Shown here in pieces: positions 13,331 to 24,110 of a stretch of 64,000 bases of DNA. The stretch spans positions 38,397,131 through 38,461,130 of the forward strand of contig NW_023998415.1 in NCBI RefSeq assembly GCF_014805625.2. The letters are read 5' to 3'. Positions within the stretch are counted from its first letter, which is position 1. Each line of letters starts with the position of its first letter. The position numbers were made by a program, and so were the translations under genes. This stretch comes from Glossina fuscipes (taxonomy: Eukaryota > Arthropoda > Insecta > Diptera > Glossinidae). The notes below the pieces were generated by a model. It did not search any database and was not told the origin of the DNA. It saw nothing but the letters and a program-made list of their open reading frames with translations.

Positions 13331-13345
13331 TAGTCCATGGATTCT
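13130..13345 (+). repeat. Dispersed repeat family M, partial copy with (TG)n expansion
   Basis: Bases 13257-13293 (attgacttagaacttg then ttgttgatcaggaatac) match the gatcaagaatatatatac block of the M family. Where other copies continue tatatatacttt, this copy carries an uninterrupted TG run at 13294-13329. The copy looks truncated or heavily diverged on both sides. Confidence 0.5.
13294..13329. repeat. (TG)n microsatellite
   Basis: Perfect TG dinucleotide run of about 18 units embedded in an M-family repeat. Confidence 0.95.
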
Positions 13346-13772
13346 CCGATTCTTATTTATAAATATAACTGTTTATTGTAAGACTAAATTAAATTGATGT
13401 GTTTATCCGTTCGAAGTTGGCCTAAGCAATTTGTATTCAGCCTACAGAACGAAGTTTTCGAGATATGTTATATGTTTCTACGGCAAGTGGGAATCAAAGC
13501 GTTCACCGTTGTTGTGAAAGAAAGAATTTTGCTCTACATAGTTTAAAATAATTCGACGGAATATGTTATGATGCTTTTGTCCCTAATATAACTGCGTTAA
13601 TGTCAATAATAATCTCGCGTGATTCATATCGACTTTACTAACCAATTGTTAACTAACGAATCTTTAGTATATGCGGGAATACTACAAGCTTTGGTTCTTT
13701 CCCAGTCTCCTTCTTCTTAGTATTTGTTAACGTGACATAGGAAGGCGTGACGGAAAGTTTTATTCACTTACA

Positions 13773-13971
13773 GAATATGTATCACTCGCTGAAGTAAAGT
13801 AAAACTCAACGATATGGCTTGACGCACAGTAGAAGTGGTGGGCAATCCCCTTACTTTGGTGGCGCTAATCAAGATACTCTGGGGGTAAGAATACAAAGCG
13901 ATGTTTGTTAGACAGGTCATCAATTCGAAGCAGCAAAAGATGTTAATCACTATATATACTAGTTTGTCCAT
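13773..13971 (-). CDS. Candidate exon, membrane-protein-like open frame
   Basis: On the minus strand an ATG at 13971 opens a frame of about 66 codons with a hydrophobic start (MDKLVYIVINIFCCFELM) and GC content well above its surroundings. It runs into a good splice-donor match, ATTCT then GTAAGTGAAT, at about 13772; the in-frame stop falls inside that donor. An internal pyrimidine-rich acceptor-like sequence ending in cccccag lies near 13880. No family is recognised. It may be a real first or internal exon, a decayed repeat, or chance. There is no supporting neighbour exon that I can identify. Confidence 0.2.
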
Positions 13972-15055
13972 TATGTCATTGTTACGTTCTCTATCGTTTA
14001 CTTAACACACATATACATACACACAATTACATCACCACCGCGAAATTATTATTCTTTTACTCGTTGTAACACATTATAATTTTTCTTATTTTTAAAACTA
14101 TACTTTATGTGATGTAAAAAAGACGTACGTACGTACAAAAGAAAAAATAAAAAAAAAAAGAACAAGAAACTTAGCTGTTTAATTGTTGTTAAAGATCCAT
14201 GGCGATGGGTCGCAGCAAGTTAATAATGGAACCCGTAAATTACATTGACCCCAGTAATGCAAACAGTGCTCGATAGAGAGACGTTCCTTTTATTTATTTA
14301 TTTTTTATTTTTAATTTTTATATTTTCAATTTGATATTTTGTTTTTAAAATAATATACTTGACGGTAAATAAATTTTCTAATTAAACCGAATCACAACAT
14401 TTCATAATCGCGCTCTTACGCTATTAGCAACAAAATTAAGTTAACATGCGAACGAAGATACTTTTAAATTAGGTTAGCACGTGCCGTACTTCCGAAACTC
14501 CGACAATAACAACTTTAATATTATTTCCTTTCTCAGTGCCCCGCTAATTATGCAACCGAAATTTACAATAGATAGCATACCATAACAGATATTCGAACAC
14601 AAATGAAAATTGCTTGCATTCATACAAAATTTAATCTTGAATATTGGCAATACCCACCCACCCACTTATACGTACTATATAGCAGTATTTCGCATATTTG
14701 TATTATGTATCTTGTACATGACAATTACAAGTCAAATGAACTTTACAGTTGGGATGATGATAATGCGAAGAAATATGCAATTAATTTAGCTTAACTGTAG
14801 CACTTTTCGCACCTCAATATGCTGTTAAATGTACGAGGTGCATTCTAAGGCTAATGTAAGCTCCTCATTTGTATTTGCCAACTAATTCACGGTGTATGTA
14901 TATATATTTGTCTGTCGTTTTGCGATTTACTTTATAAATGGATCTAGCACACAAAAAGCTGAAAAAGCTGAAACAACAACGAGTGTTTAGTTCTTAATTT
15001 GTCATGTTTTTTGTGCTACTGCTAAGAGAGTGAATATAAATATTTGCACATATGT

Positions 15056-15088
15056 GCGTGTGTGTGTGTGTGTGTGTATGTGTGTGTG
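15056..15088. repeat. (GT)n microsatellite
   Basis: GT run with one A-containing interruption. Confidence 0.9.
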
Positions 15089-15579
15089 CATATATAGGTT
15101 TTTGTTTGCATTTGTGCGTATTTGATGGTATTCAACAGTCAAAAGAAAATCGCACTAAAGATAAAGGTGTTACGATTCAAATTAAATAAAGTTCCTCTAT
15201 CTTGTTTTAAACTTTGAGGGTGACCTCTCTGTCGTACGCAGGCATATACGCAGACAGACGGTCTTATTTAATACATCAAGCTGAACATCCTTTGGCGTTG
15301 CACCTATGTATTTACGAGTGGCTTGACTTTGTTTGCGCCTGAGGTTGTATTTCATTGTTTTGTGTGGTTGTACTTATGTTATATATGTTGTGTTCACTTA
15401 AGTTCAGTTTTATTGAGTTCAGTCGGGTATGGTTTTATGAAAACTTGAGTTGCTTGATTGTTTCGGTTTCGCACGAGGTAAGCATAAAAACACATGCATA
15501 TGAATATATGTTGACTAAAAATATAAAGCTCGCAGACGGAGAATAGGCACATATATGTGTACATATAGAGTGGAAATGC

Positions 15580-15580
<1 letters not shown>

Positions 15581-15605
<25 letters not shown>
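15581..15605. repeat. (AT)n microsatellite
   Basis: Perfect AT run followed by imperfect atacatata-type sequence to about 15660. Confidence 0.9.
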
Positions 15606-15612
<7 letters not shown>

Positions 15613-15928
15613 CTATGTGTACATATCTATACTATGTGTATGTATATATACATATATCATGTTAATGTATACATGTGTATGTGCATATGTTGCACATAGA
15701 TCTAGATAACGTATTACAAAGTACAAACACAAATGTATACATTTTTTTATGCAACGCACCGCAGACTAAGAATATATAATGTATGTATAATGTAGATATA
15801 TATACAAGACCAACAGATCCCAAGCCGTTTACCCCACAGACTTTAGTAAGTTACATAAATAAAACAAAAATTTCTGCATACACTTGAGTTGTACATGTAT
15901 ATAAAAATCTTTATTTATAAAGCTATAG

Positions 15929-15952
15929 ATATATATATATATATATATATAT
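15929..15952. repeat. (AT)n microsatellite
   Basis: Perfect AT dinucleotide run. Confidence 0.9.
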
Positions 15953-16667
15953 AAGGATTTATACACATACTTTTCGAGACGAGTGTCTTTAACTTCGTGT
16001 AAAGCTGTTTTACGTGCATTTACCTTGCATTCGGAAAATGAAATGGTTTTCAAAAGTTTATTCGCTTGTAAATCCGGCAAAACATAAAAATAGAAATGTT
16101 ATCGTTATGTGCTTTATGCTCTTGTCTAAACGACACTTTTAACAGATATCACCAACCATTACATCGGTGGGAGTTTTTGTTTATTAAAAACTGGCCCAAG
16201 GCAAGATTGACAGAAAATAACAGAACTACGACAACGAAATAAGAGATAAACAAACTTATCTTTTCATATAAATGCAGAAATGGCTGCCGTTGTCTATATT
16301 TACAATGCACCCACAGTTTTTACTCTTGTTATACTCTTCGTTATAGTAGATGTTGTAAATGTTGTTTCCATTGTTATTGTTGTTGTTGCCGTTATGATTG
16401 TTGTTGTTATTTTTGTTGCTGTTTTTGCATTTATTTTGTTTGCAAAAGTTAATTAATTTGTAGAGTTTTGCGTTTAGTTAGCAACAACAATGGCAACAGT
16501 AGTAATAGAAGCGACAAAAGCAACATTGGAAATGAAGAAAGTTTGCTGGAAATACAGGAAAAGAAACCGAAACGACATTTTAGAAAGAATTTTAATGAAC
16601 CTTTTTTTGTTCAGTTGCTTGCTATACGTATGCCCCGATGCTTATGCCTACGTATATATGTATACAC

Positions 16668-16703
<36 letters not shown>

Positions 16704-16803
16704 NNNNNNNNNNNNNNNNNNNNNNNNNNNNNNNNNNNNNNNNNNNNNNNNNNNNNNNNNNNNNNNNNNNNNNNNNNNNNNNNNNNNNNNNNNNNNNNNN
16801 NNN
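16704..16803. other. Assembly gap, 100 N
   Basis: Exactly 100 N follow an (AT)n run. A round 100 is the usual placeholder for a gap of unknown size, so the true distance between the flanks is not known. The cause is probably the collapsed AT microsatellite. ORFs crossing the gap are meaningless. Confidence 0.97.
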
Positions 16804-18000
16804 TCTCCCTTTTCTTCTTCTTTCATATGTTCTGGGCCAAAATGCAAACGCTTGAATAGTTTACTAATTAGAAGCTTTTTGTGAAAAACTGTCCAAAAAT
16901 TTATGCATATTTACGTATTGCCTGCTTTCACAAGTGTATACGTCCTTGTCCTGAAAACCATACCCTTTACAATATAACCCAAAGCTCTTGGAAAGATACA
17001 TAAACAAGTAAGAAAATTATATATCACAAAAAGAAAAACTCGAGAAAATGTAATTTCGACACCATTTATTGTAGGATGGGCGTAGCAGACTTTGTGCATT
17101 TTTGTACAGCATACTGTACTATTGCCCATAGATTATACGTGAAAATCTTTTTCCGCTATATTTGTCGTAAAATGCAGGTAATGAGCAAAAAACTCAACTT
17201 TTCGATTTTTGAAAACAGAGATTTTCTTATATATATATATATATATGGTTATACGTGGACGTATTCTTTGACCAATGTCTTTCATTTTGCCCTTTCTAAC
17301 CTATGTACAAAAAAATTTCAATATTTTCAAAGTCAAATTTGAAGTCGACCGGGAGAATATATACAACACATATCTACATAAACGGGCAAATTGGGGGACA
17401 AATATGCATCGATGGAATGAATGCTAGATACGCCCATGTAAATAAAGCTTTTCTTTAAGTTTCTTTTCATTCTTCTAATTTATCGTTCATTCATCAATCT
17501 ACTAAACTTCTTATTAAAGCTCATAGAAAATTGTATTCAACCAGTAAGTATTTTAAATCACGAATTCATTTTTTTTTTTTTTTTGTATTTCTTACTTTTT
17601 TCCTTGACTTTGTCTCGTAAGATCAAATCCATAGCACGCTCTATGCGTTATTCATCACAAGTACATTATTCTTTCGGAATATTCACCATGAAAATGCGTA
17701 CATGTTATGAATGGACAGCTGAGCTCTTCTCTAGAATATATAATTACATGGTATATAATTTCGACCTAACCCAAACAGTATACTTTGCACTTATTTGTCA
17801 TTCACTCGTCCCATTGTTCACTATTTTCACCAATATTTTTCATAGCATTTATTTATTTTTGTCTTTAAATTTACAGATTTCTATGCATGGACATTGAATG
17901 CGTGCGTCTATTGTAGATATACTTTCCGTTTACATTTCTAACTCTAATATGTACATTATAAATAATGTTATAATGTATATGTAACACATCAAGGGATTCA
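16804..18000. other. Unassigned AT-rich stretch
   Basis: Contains a short (AT)n at 17230-17246, poly(T) at 17570-17584 and a 104-codon open frame (17583-17897, plus) that has no recognisable domain. A gtaggatgggcgtagcag block near 17072 recalls the gtgggcg sequences of the M family, but the rest does not align convincingly. Confidence 0.4.
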
Positions 18001-18004
18001 CCAA

Positions 18005-18575
18005 AACATATTATATGAAATCACTGTGAACGTTTTCAAGAAGATCATCAACATCACATCTATAACTATTTAGCAAAACAACATGTGCGTATTTCAGCGT
18101 TATTTTAGCTAAAGATGTAAGCAACTGCTTGGTAGCATAAGGGTCAATAAATTCTCAGGGTCAGGACTGTGAAAAAGTTTAACATCACACAATGTGTCAA
18201 AGGAGAGGAGAATTTTAATGTCATCCGCGCAACATTAAGACAATGAAATGTTGAATGCACTTACGAAGGCCGTTCGCAAATAATAAAAGTAATCCAAGAT
18301 GGCTCAGAAGTACAACTGAACAACACACATTAAATGCAATCCGTGAAGTAGCTACTAAACTATGCAATTATGTCATTTGAAAAACCCACGCGATGTAATT
18401 GTAATGTATAAACCAACAAGGCGTGATCCATCCTCTCGAACACTTAAAAAAAAGACTGTAACAACAAAAACCTCAACATCAGAGGTTTCCAGTGTTTCAA
18501 ACAATTTAAACAGTACACTGAGTTTGGCATTATGCCTGTAATTGCCAAAGAATTTTCCACGCCCATTTTTATAAA
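18005..18575 (-). mobile_element. Jockey-superfamily LINE relic, reverse transcriptase fragment
   Basis: On the minus strand, with frameshifts, the translation follows the order of a non-LTR reverse transcriptase. NYRHNAKLSVLFKLFE comes first (about 18555-18505; family pattern NYRPIS..S...K.FE). HALLVYTLQLHRVGFSND follows (about 18430-18380), then FSSYFTDCI and a LLFLLFAN-like segment. Next is CADDIKILLSF at about 18231-18198, in place of the catalytic YADD block. DVKLF then appears about where expected. No frame is open for long, and the track-style ORF finder misses it entirely. It is 5'- and 3'-truncated and certainly inactive. In the full family this enzyme performs target-primed reverse transcription of the LINE RNA. 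Clade placement (jockey/CR1 type) is by motif style only. Confidence 0.7.
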
Positions 18576-19295
18576 GTGAAAATATCCTTTTCTTGAAATA
18601 GCCATTAAAGATGACATAGGAACTTTTATTTTATTTTCGCTACTTTCTAAAATTTATGTTTTATTTGTATTACTACGAAAATCGTACATTTGATGATTTG
18701 ATTTTTTGCGGCAATTAGTCGATTTTCAAATGAACCAAATTCCAAAAAAAAATGTGAAACCAAACGCACATGCCTGGCGCTGTACCTGTCTCATGCAACT
18801 GGCTGCTGGCGAAAAGATTAACAACAATTAGTAAAAAATTTACCGGATAAAGGACTTACTACAAAAATGTGGCTTTGCTACAGGTAACTTGCTAGCAAAA
18901 AGCGAACAGCAAAGTCAGTCGGTCGAGTCAACAAAGTTGAATTGCAATAATCGAAGGGAAAAAACGGCAATTAAAATTGAATGGTTGTAAATATAAGTAT
19001 AGGCGAATAACCTCTGAATAGATCCTTTAAGAATTTAAAAAAAAAAAGAAACCCCTTACTATACAGGGCTAAGAACTTATTCTCAAAAGAAGTCGCATAA
19101 ATGAGTAAATTCGCGAAGGTCCTTTCACGTTACAGTATATAATACTGCTAAGATCTTATTAAAGATTTCATGGCTTTAATTAAATCAAAATTAAAAGTAA
19201 TTGCAGTTGCCTTTGGATGAAAATAGCTCCCGGTTGCTGTCACAAAAGCAAACATAAATGCTCGAATCACAATGCAAATATTTGGTCGAACATAA

Positions 19296-19347
19296 ACACA
19301 CACACATGCACACACATACACACACACATACACACACACACACACAC
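19296..19347. repeat. (CA)n microsatellite
   Basis: CA repeat with single T or G interruptions; it gives spurious THTHTH and VCVCV frames. Confidence 0.9.
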
Positions 19348-19892
19348 GCGCACATACATCCTCCTCACACATACCTGCATATTTCCCAAATGTGATTATG
19401 CAGGAAAGGGGACGACGTCAACCGGAACGCAATAACAAGCAATAATAATAATAATCATAATAATAATATAATAATATATGCAAAAGCAAATATATACAAT
19501 ACAAACTCCCACGTTTACAATTATTATGTAGGAATATATATATGTGTTATATTGTACTTATATAGCGATGATATATGCATTTACAAAACAACAGATTTTA
19601 CCAATCTTGCTAAGCATAAAACGATGGTAATAGTAACGAGTTTATAATATTAGGTTTGAATGAGAGGCGAATTTTGTGTAGTAAATGCGTACATAGATGC
19701 GTGCGCCCACATGTTCATATCTATATGTTAGTATACCAAAAAAAAAAAAAAGAAAAAAACCAAGCATACAAAAAGATTGCATATCACAGATATATTGAGC
19801 GTCTGGTGCCGGACAGGACATACAATAAATCAAATTTAAATGCAAATTGATTTGGGCGACAATCGCACACTTACGCTTAACTATATTTATAT

Positions 19893-19896
<4 letters not shown>

Positions 19897-19940
<44 letters not shown>

Positions 19941-19954
19941 TACATATATATATA
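19897..19954. repeat. (AT)n microsatellite
   Basis: Long AT run with two atac interruptions. Confidence 0.9.
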
Positions 19955-20206
19955 ACATAGTTACACACACATTTGTTTCTACAGCCCCCGTAATACTTAA
20001 AACTCTTTCGATCATAGAAATTGCGATGACGAATTCAAGTCGAATATTTATGAATCAGCGGCATGCGTCAAAGTTAAGCCTAGACTTAAATAGGCATAAG
20101 AATAAACACACAATAGCGAAATTTAGTTTGATCAACTGATTTGCCAGCTACACTCAATATCGAGCGGCGTAATTTAAAACAAATATTCCTTAAAACATAT
20201 AAAAAT

Positions 20207-20219
20207 ATTTTACAAAATA
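20207..20219. repeat. Left target-site duplication of SINE copy A
   Basis: 13-bp direct repeat attttacaaaata, repeated exactly at 20403-20415. Confidence 0.9.
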
Positions 20220-20402
20220 TATCCGCCTGAGTGGCCGAGTAGGCAAGAGTCTCGACTAGCAACTCAATGGTCGCGGGTTCAAATCTCAAGTGCGGTAGAG
20301 TTTTTTAATAAAAGCCGAAAGCCTTAGATGCTAGTGCTTTAAGACATTAGTCTTAGAATTTATTCTCTGGCTAAATTTCTAATAATAATAATAATAATAA
20401 TA
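20220..20402 (+). mobile_element. tRNA-derived SINE, copy A
   Basis: A complete SINE of about 183 bp. The head resembles a class II (Ser/Leu-type) tRNA. It has an A box tggccgagtagg at 20232-20243 and a B box ggttcaaatct at 20276-20286, the two internal RNA polymerase III promoter elements. The body continues aaaagccgaaagccttagatg and ends in (AAT)n (about 20381-20402). The insertion is flanked by a perfect 13-bp target-site duplication, attttacaaaata, at 20207-20219 and 20403-20415. This shows LINE-type retroposition and a fairly recent event. It encodes no protein. Copy B at 63.1 kb matches at roughly 90% by eye. It is not a functional tRNA gene, because the acceptor stem does not pair and the anticodon arm is degenerate. 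Confidence 0.9.
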
Positions 20403-20415
20403 ATTTTACAAAATA
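20403..20415. repeat. Right target-site duplication of SINE copy A
   Basis: 13-bp direct repeat attttacaaaata, identical to 20207-20219. Confidence 0.9.
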
Positions 20416-21225
20416 ATCGCAAGATCGCTTTTCAAGAAACAAAGTGAAACGAATATAGATTTGTTTTATCTAAGTATTTGTACATGAAGAACGTTAGCAT
20501 ATCGCATAGCCAAACAGACTTAAATATATAACGACCAAATTTTAACTCTACCCAACTTCATTTTAAACCGAATGTAAGTAGACAATGCTTATTTTGCGGC
20601 GAACCTTTAGCTGCGAAGATGTAGAGCAAATATCTAAAAATCGCCAAACTTTATGTAAATAACCAGTGTCTGTGGATTGCTTGGATCTGAGTACGGCACA
20701 GGGTATCTTGAGCTCAGCATAATGCGAAACTGGAAATTTTTTATACTCCTTCGAGACGATATCGATTAACTGCAGCGTCAAAGTCCTATATATTTTTAAA
20801 TCGTTTATTTCAAGAGTTAAGTTTGCAAATGAAATTTTTTGAAGATCAAATATTCCGTATTAGTTCAGTCTATGTATACTGAAATAGTACCAGCATAAAT
20901 TTAAATCAAATTTAATAACCGAGCATCTCTAAGTTATGTATATATATATATATATGTGTTAGTATATCATCACAAAAGTTAGACCATGCCATGCATACAC
21001 ATATCAGGATAGCATTAAGTTTGTTGAGATTGATTCTGAAAGCAAAGATACTTCTTTGTAAGCATAGGTCGGCTTAAGTTACTTTGGTATTTTGGATACA
21101 TTGGACTTCCAAGCCCGATGTCGTGAAACGTTTATAGGTTTGAGAGAGCTTTGCTACGCCTGTACTAGTTAAATAAACATATCTATAACGTAAGATAATT
21201 ATTATCTATGTATTATGCATGGTAT
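20416..21225. other. Unassigned stretch with one coding-like frame (20563-20781, minus)
   Basis: The minus-strand frame at 20563-20781 stays open for 73 codons with GC content above background (segments such as VSHYAELKIPCAVLRSKQ), but it begins at TTG rather than ATG and has no recognisable domain. It could be a decayed exon or repeat. A short (AT)n lies near 20939-20955. Confidence 0.3.
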
Positions 21226-21229
21226 CCAT

Positions 21230-21581
21230 TGTGAGGAGCCGAACTCGTTTAAGTTAGAGAGAGTAAGCTAGTTTAGGATAGAGAATAGGAATAGAATCAG
21301 AATAGGGTAAGAATAGAATAGGAATAGATTAAGTTTAAAATAGGAATAGAATAAGAATAGGGTAAGAATAGAATAGGTATCGATTAAGAATAGAATAAGG
21401 ATAGGTTAAGAATAGGGTAAGGTAGAATAAGTTAGAGTTTAGTCACGGAGTCTTAGTCAAGAGACTGGTTGAGACAGTAGTCACGTTCAGAGCGAGACTG
21501 AGTGTTAGCCTTAACGTAAATTTTCTTGGAATTTAAATTTCTGGGCCCCCGCTCCAGAAAATGGGCCAAAAGGCCCTAACA
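21230..21581 (+). mobile_element. Solo LTR of an LTR retrotransposon
   Basis: A 352-bp segment begins TGTGAGGAGCC and ends GGCCCTAACA, giving the canonical TG..CA ends with short imperfect inverted termini (TGTGAGG versus CCTAACA). It is flanked on both sides by the 4-bp duplication ccat (21226-21229 and 21582-21585), the size typical of gypsy-group integrases. No internal coding region follows, so it is a solo LTR, presumably left after recombination between two LTRs. Inside it lies a 55-bp tandem repeat (21300-21464). The right part (21440-21520) is GC-richer. Orientation is uncertain; plus is given because both ends are read that way. Confidence 0.7.
21300..21464. repeat. 55-bp tandem repeat inside the LTR
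   Basis: The marker gaatagggtaagaatag recurs at 21300 and 21355, and its start gaatagggtaag again at 21410, a period of exactly 55 bp. The units are themselves built of shorter gaatag/gaataag motifs. The third unit is diverged and its end is approximate. Confidence 0.75.
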
Positions 21582-21585
21582 CCAT

Positions 21586-23639
21586 AAATGCTTAACTCTT
21601 ATATAATATTATATCTATATGTATATATGTATGCATGAAACGCTGAATATATAAATGCTTACATATTATTTAATCTATGTATGTTTATATTATGTAACTT
21701 TATTTGAGTTTTCGGATCGCTTCACACAATTTTTCCTCATGTCGCGGAAAACTATTTTTTAGTCAGAAAAACGTTACCCGGACTGAATCTTTCATAGTCA
21801 ACTACGTCCATTTCGGTAATTTTTTACCGCGCTCGCATTGAAACTGTATATGGAATGCATCATATCGTTTATTAAGTTTCACTTAATTTAAGTAAAAAAA
21901 ACTTCTTACTCCTGGAAATGCAATTTTCTAAGCGCATGTTACTCTAATTTTCGTTAAAAATCTTGACTTTTTCCCGTCAATTAATTTCGACATATACCAA
22001 ATTCTTATTTGTTTGTTTAACATTTAATCGAGAATAGAATTTGTAACCAATTAATTAAAAATTTTTAGGTTAATTTGACTACAGGATTGCTTTTAAATGA
22101 TTGCGAAGCATTTATAAGTTTTTCCGATAGACAGACAAACAGTAAACATAGTTAAGTCGATTTAACATTGCATGCCATACCAAAACATTATAATAAAAAA
22201 AGTTGGGAAAATGTCTGTACAATATTTAACAATCTAAAGACTGTTGCAGTTAAGTGGAAAAGCACACAATGCGAGGACATGAAAATAATTGTTATTAAAC
22301 TTGTTAATATAATATAAACAAGTAGTAAATGTCATATATCTTTGACTTTCGTTTTCCCCTTTTTCTTTTTTTTTTTTTTTTTTTTTTGCGTCGAGATAAT
22401 AAATTAATTTTAATTACATAACTGCTTTCATTTATTGACGCTCAATTTAGACTTTAGCATGAAATTTTGTCATAATTTTAAAATTAGGTAACTTAGTGCG
22501 GTGCATGCATGTGTTTCAATATTTGTTTACGCAAACACGAAACATCGAAAAATAAGTTTCTTTTCATTAAAACTAAAAACAGCACCCAAGAGCAATAAAA
22601 AAATTTTAAATTTTATTTATGGCTTTCATGTTTTCATTTTTTCCGGCCAATTTGCATATTACATGCAAAATTATAAATAAAATTTATCGTAAATCCAAAA
22701 ACAGTAGCAAGCAAATACCTATGGTCTACAGTGCTGCGGATAATCATCAATACTCGGCATATAGGGTCGCGTATATTCAAATTATTGCATGTCTTCTAAT
22801 GTAGGACGTATGTAAGTGTTTTCAACATGGCTTATGAATAATACTTTTTCAATCGTCTTCATGCCATACGCCACTCCTGGCAGAAGCATATCAAGTTTGT
22901 GCGGATTTATGCACCCTCCGGAACTAGTTTCCATCAATCCGTTAGCTTGTCTGCTGTTTGTTTAGATGTCTTTGCACTAAACATGAAATTTTCGACGTGC
23001 CTCGATGAACCGGCAAGTCTTTGTTCATCATTGATAATCTTAATAAATCGAAAAGATCTAGTATGCTTTAATTTCTAGTTCTTCTTCTTCTTCTTCTTCT
23101 GGTATTTGACTTAAGTCGAAAACTCCTTTAATTTTTATGAAAGTCCAGTCTCGACCTAGTTTTGAGTTTTAATTTGGAACCGCTCGTTGTACACGAGTCG
23201 CTGATATGCCTAAATGCGCCTGTACCTAAAGGCAAACTATTCCGTTATAGAAAAATGAATAGAAAAGTTATCGTAAAAAATAAAACCATAAAAATTAATA
23301 GTAAAAGTAAATATCGGTTGTCTATAATACTGGGTGCACGTTGCCAATTTTTCGGTACTTGTACAAAATCTACTGTAAGCTATGAAAGCGTTTATCGCTA
23401 CAATAGTCGACGCGACAATGTTACCTTAATTTAATTTCATTTTAATTAATAACTAATTAGAGTATCTTAAATAATTAATAATTAATTAACTATAATAAGA
23501 AAGAAAAAAAAAGTTTACAAAAAATTCGGATTTTTAGCTATTTAGTTAGCTTATTGGTCTCAATCAATACAGTCTTCGTTGTCTATTGAATCACAATGAA
23601 CAAAATAATTTGCAAAATATCCGGAATAGCGGAAATAAC
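21586..23639. other. Unassigned AT-rich stretch
   Basis: Contains a poly(T) run at 22368-22387 and (TTC)n at 23080-23100. Open frames at 22619-22804 and 23162-23434 (plus) have no recognisable domain and are given no gene call. Confidence 0.4.
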
Positions 23640-24110
23640 ATTTGTTTACATCCGCCACACAAGGATGGGGTACATATTGACTTTGCTAAAGGCTCAAAAG
23701 GAAACTTCAGAGACCCCGTAGGGTAAATATATTCTTGATCAACGTCAAATTCTGAATCGATCAAGTCATGTTAGTGTGTCTGTATATCTGTATGTAGATG
23801 CGTAGTGCTGACAAGCTAATGATCGTAAAAATTGGGATATCTACGTGAAATTTGACAGAAACACGGAAAGTTCTTACAGGCAGATAGGCGTTAAAGATGG
23901 ACTAAATCCGTCGAAGAACCGTTCGCTGGAAAACTCTTAGCAGGAAGCATATCCGTTTCAATAATGAGTTTTTCTTTTCTCATTAATCATAAATTATGAA
24001 AGATAGGCGACCGGGATTTTCTAAAATTCCAAAGTGGAAAGATCGGACAGGCCCTTTTAATGTTACGAGTGCGCCCTTCCCTTTCAAATTTATTCTAAAT
24101 AAAATCTGTT
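23640..24110 (-). repeat. Dispersed repeat family M, copy 3
   Basis: Plus-strand reading: cttcagagaccccgtagggt (about 23704), ttgatcaacgtcaaattctgaatcga (about 23736), gtgtctgtatatctg, cgtaaaaattgggatatc (about 23824), gtgaaatttgacagaaac, and gatcggacaggccc near 24041. Same order and orientation as copies at 11.3 and 26.0 kb. Confidence 0.65.

Larger units (their letters stand above)
13980..16703. other. Microsatellite-rich unassigned stretch
   Basis: Dominated by simple repeats: (GT)n at 15056-15088, (AT)n at 15581-15605 and 15929-15952, GTT-rich sequence at about 16375-16425, and an (AT)n run at 16669-16703 that ends in the assembly gap. ORFs reading IYIYIY are products of the AT repeats. 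Confidence 0.6.
18576..20206. other. Unassigned stretch with CA and AAT repeats
   Basis: Holds (CA)n at 19296-19347, (AAT)n-like sequence at 19441-19478 and a long (AT)n at 19897-19954. Around 18910-18945 the sequence agtcagtcggtcgagtcaac resembles fly initiator/DPE-type core promoters, but no gene is visible downstream. Confidence 0.45.

Noticed and set aside
15394..16080. Minus-strand ORFs with YIYIYI tracts
   Set aside because: Produced by (AT)n microsatellites; no coding character outside the tract.
16468..16884. Long ORFs (up to 138 codons) across the assembly gap
   Set aside because: They consist of IYIYIY from an (AT)n run plus translated Ns.
19148..19435. ORFs rich in CVCVYV or THTHTH
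   Set aside because: Translations of a CA/GT microsatellite on the two strands.
20220..20300. Functional tRNA (Ser/Leu-type) gene
   Set aside because: A and B boxes are present, but the acceptor stem does not pair, the anticodon arm is degenerate, and the segment continues into a SINE body with (AAT)n tail and target-site duplication. The same head recurs in copy B.
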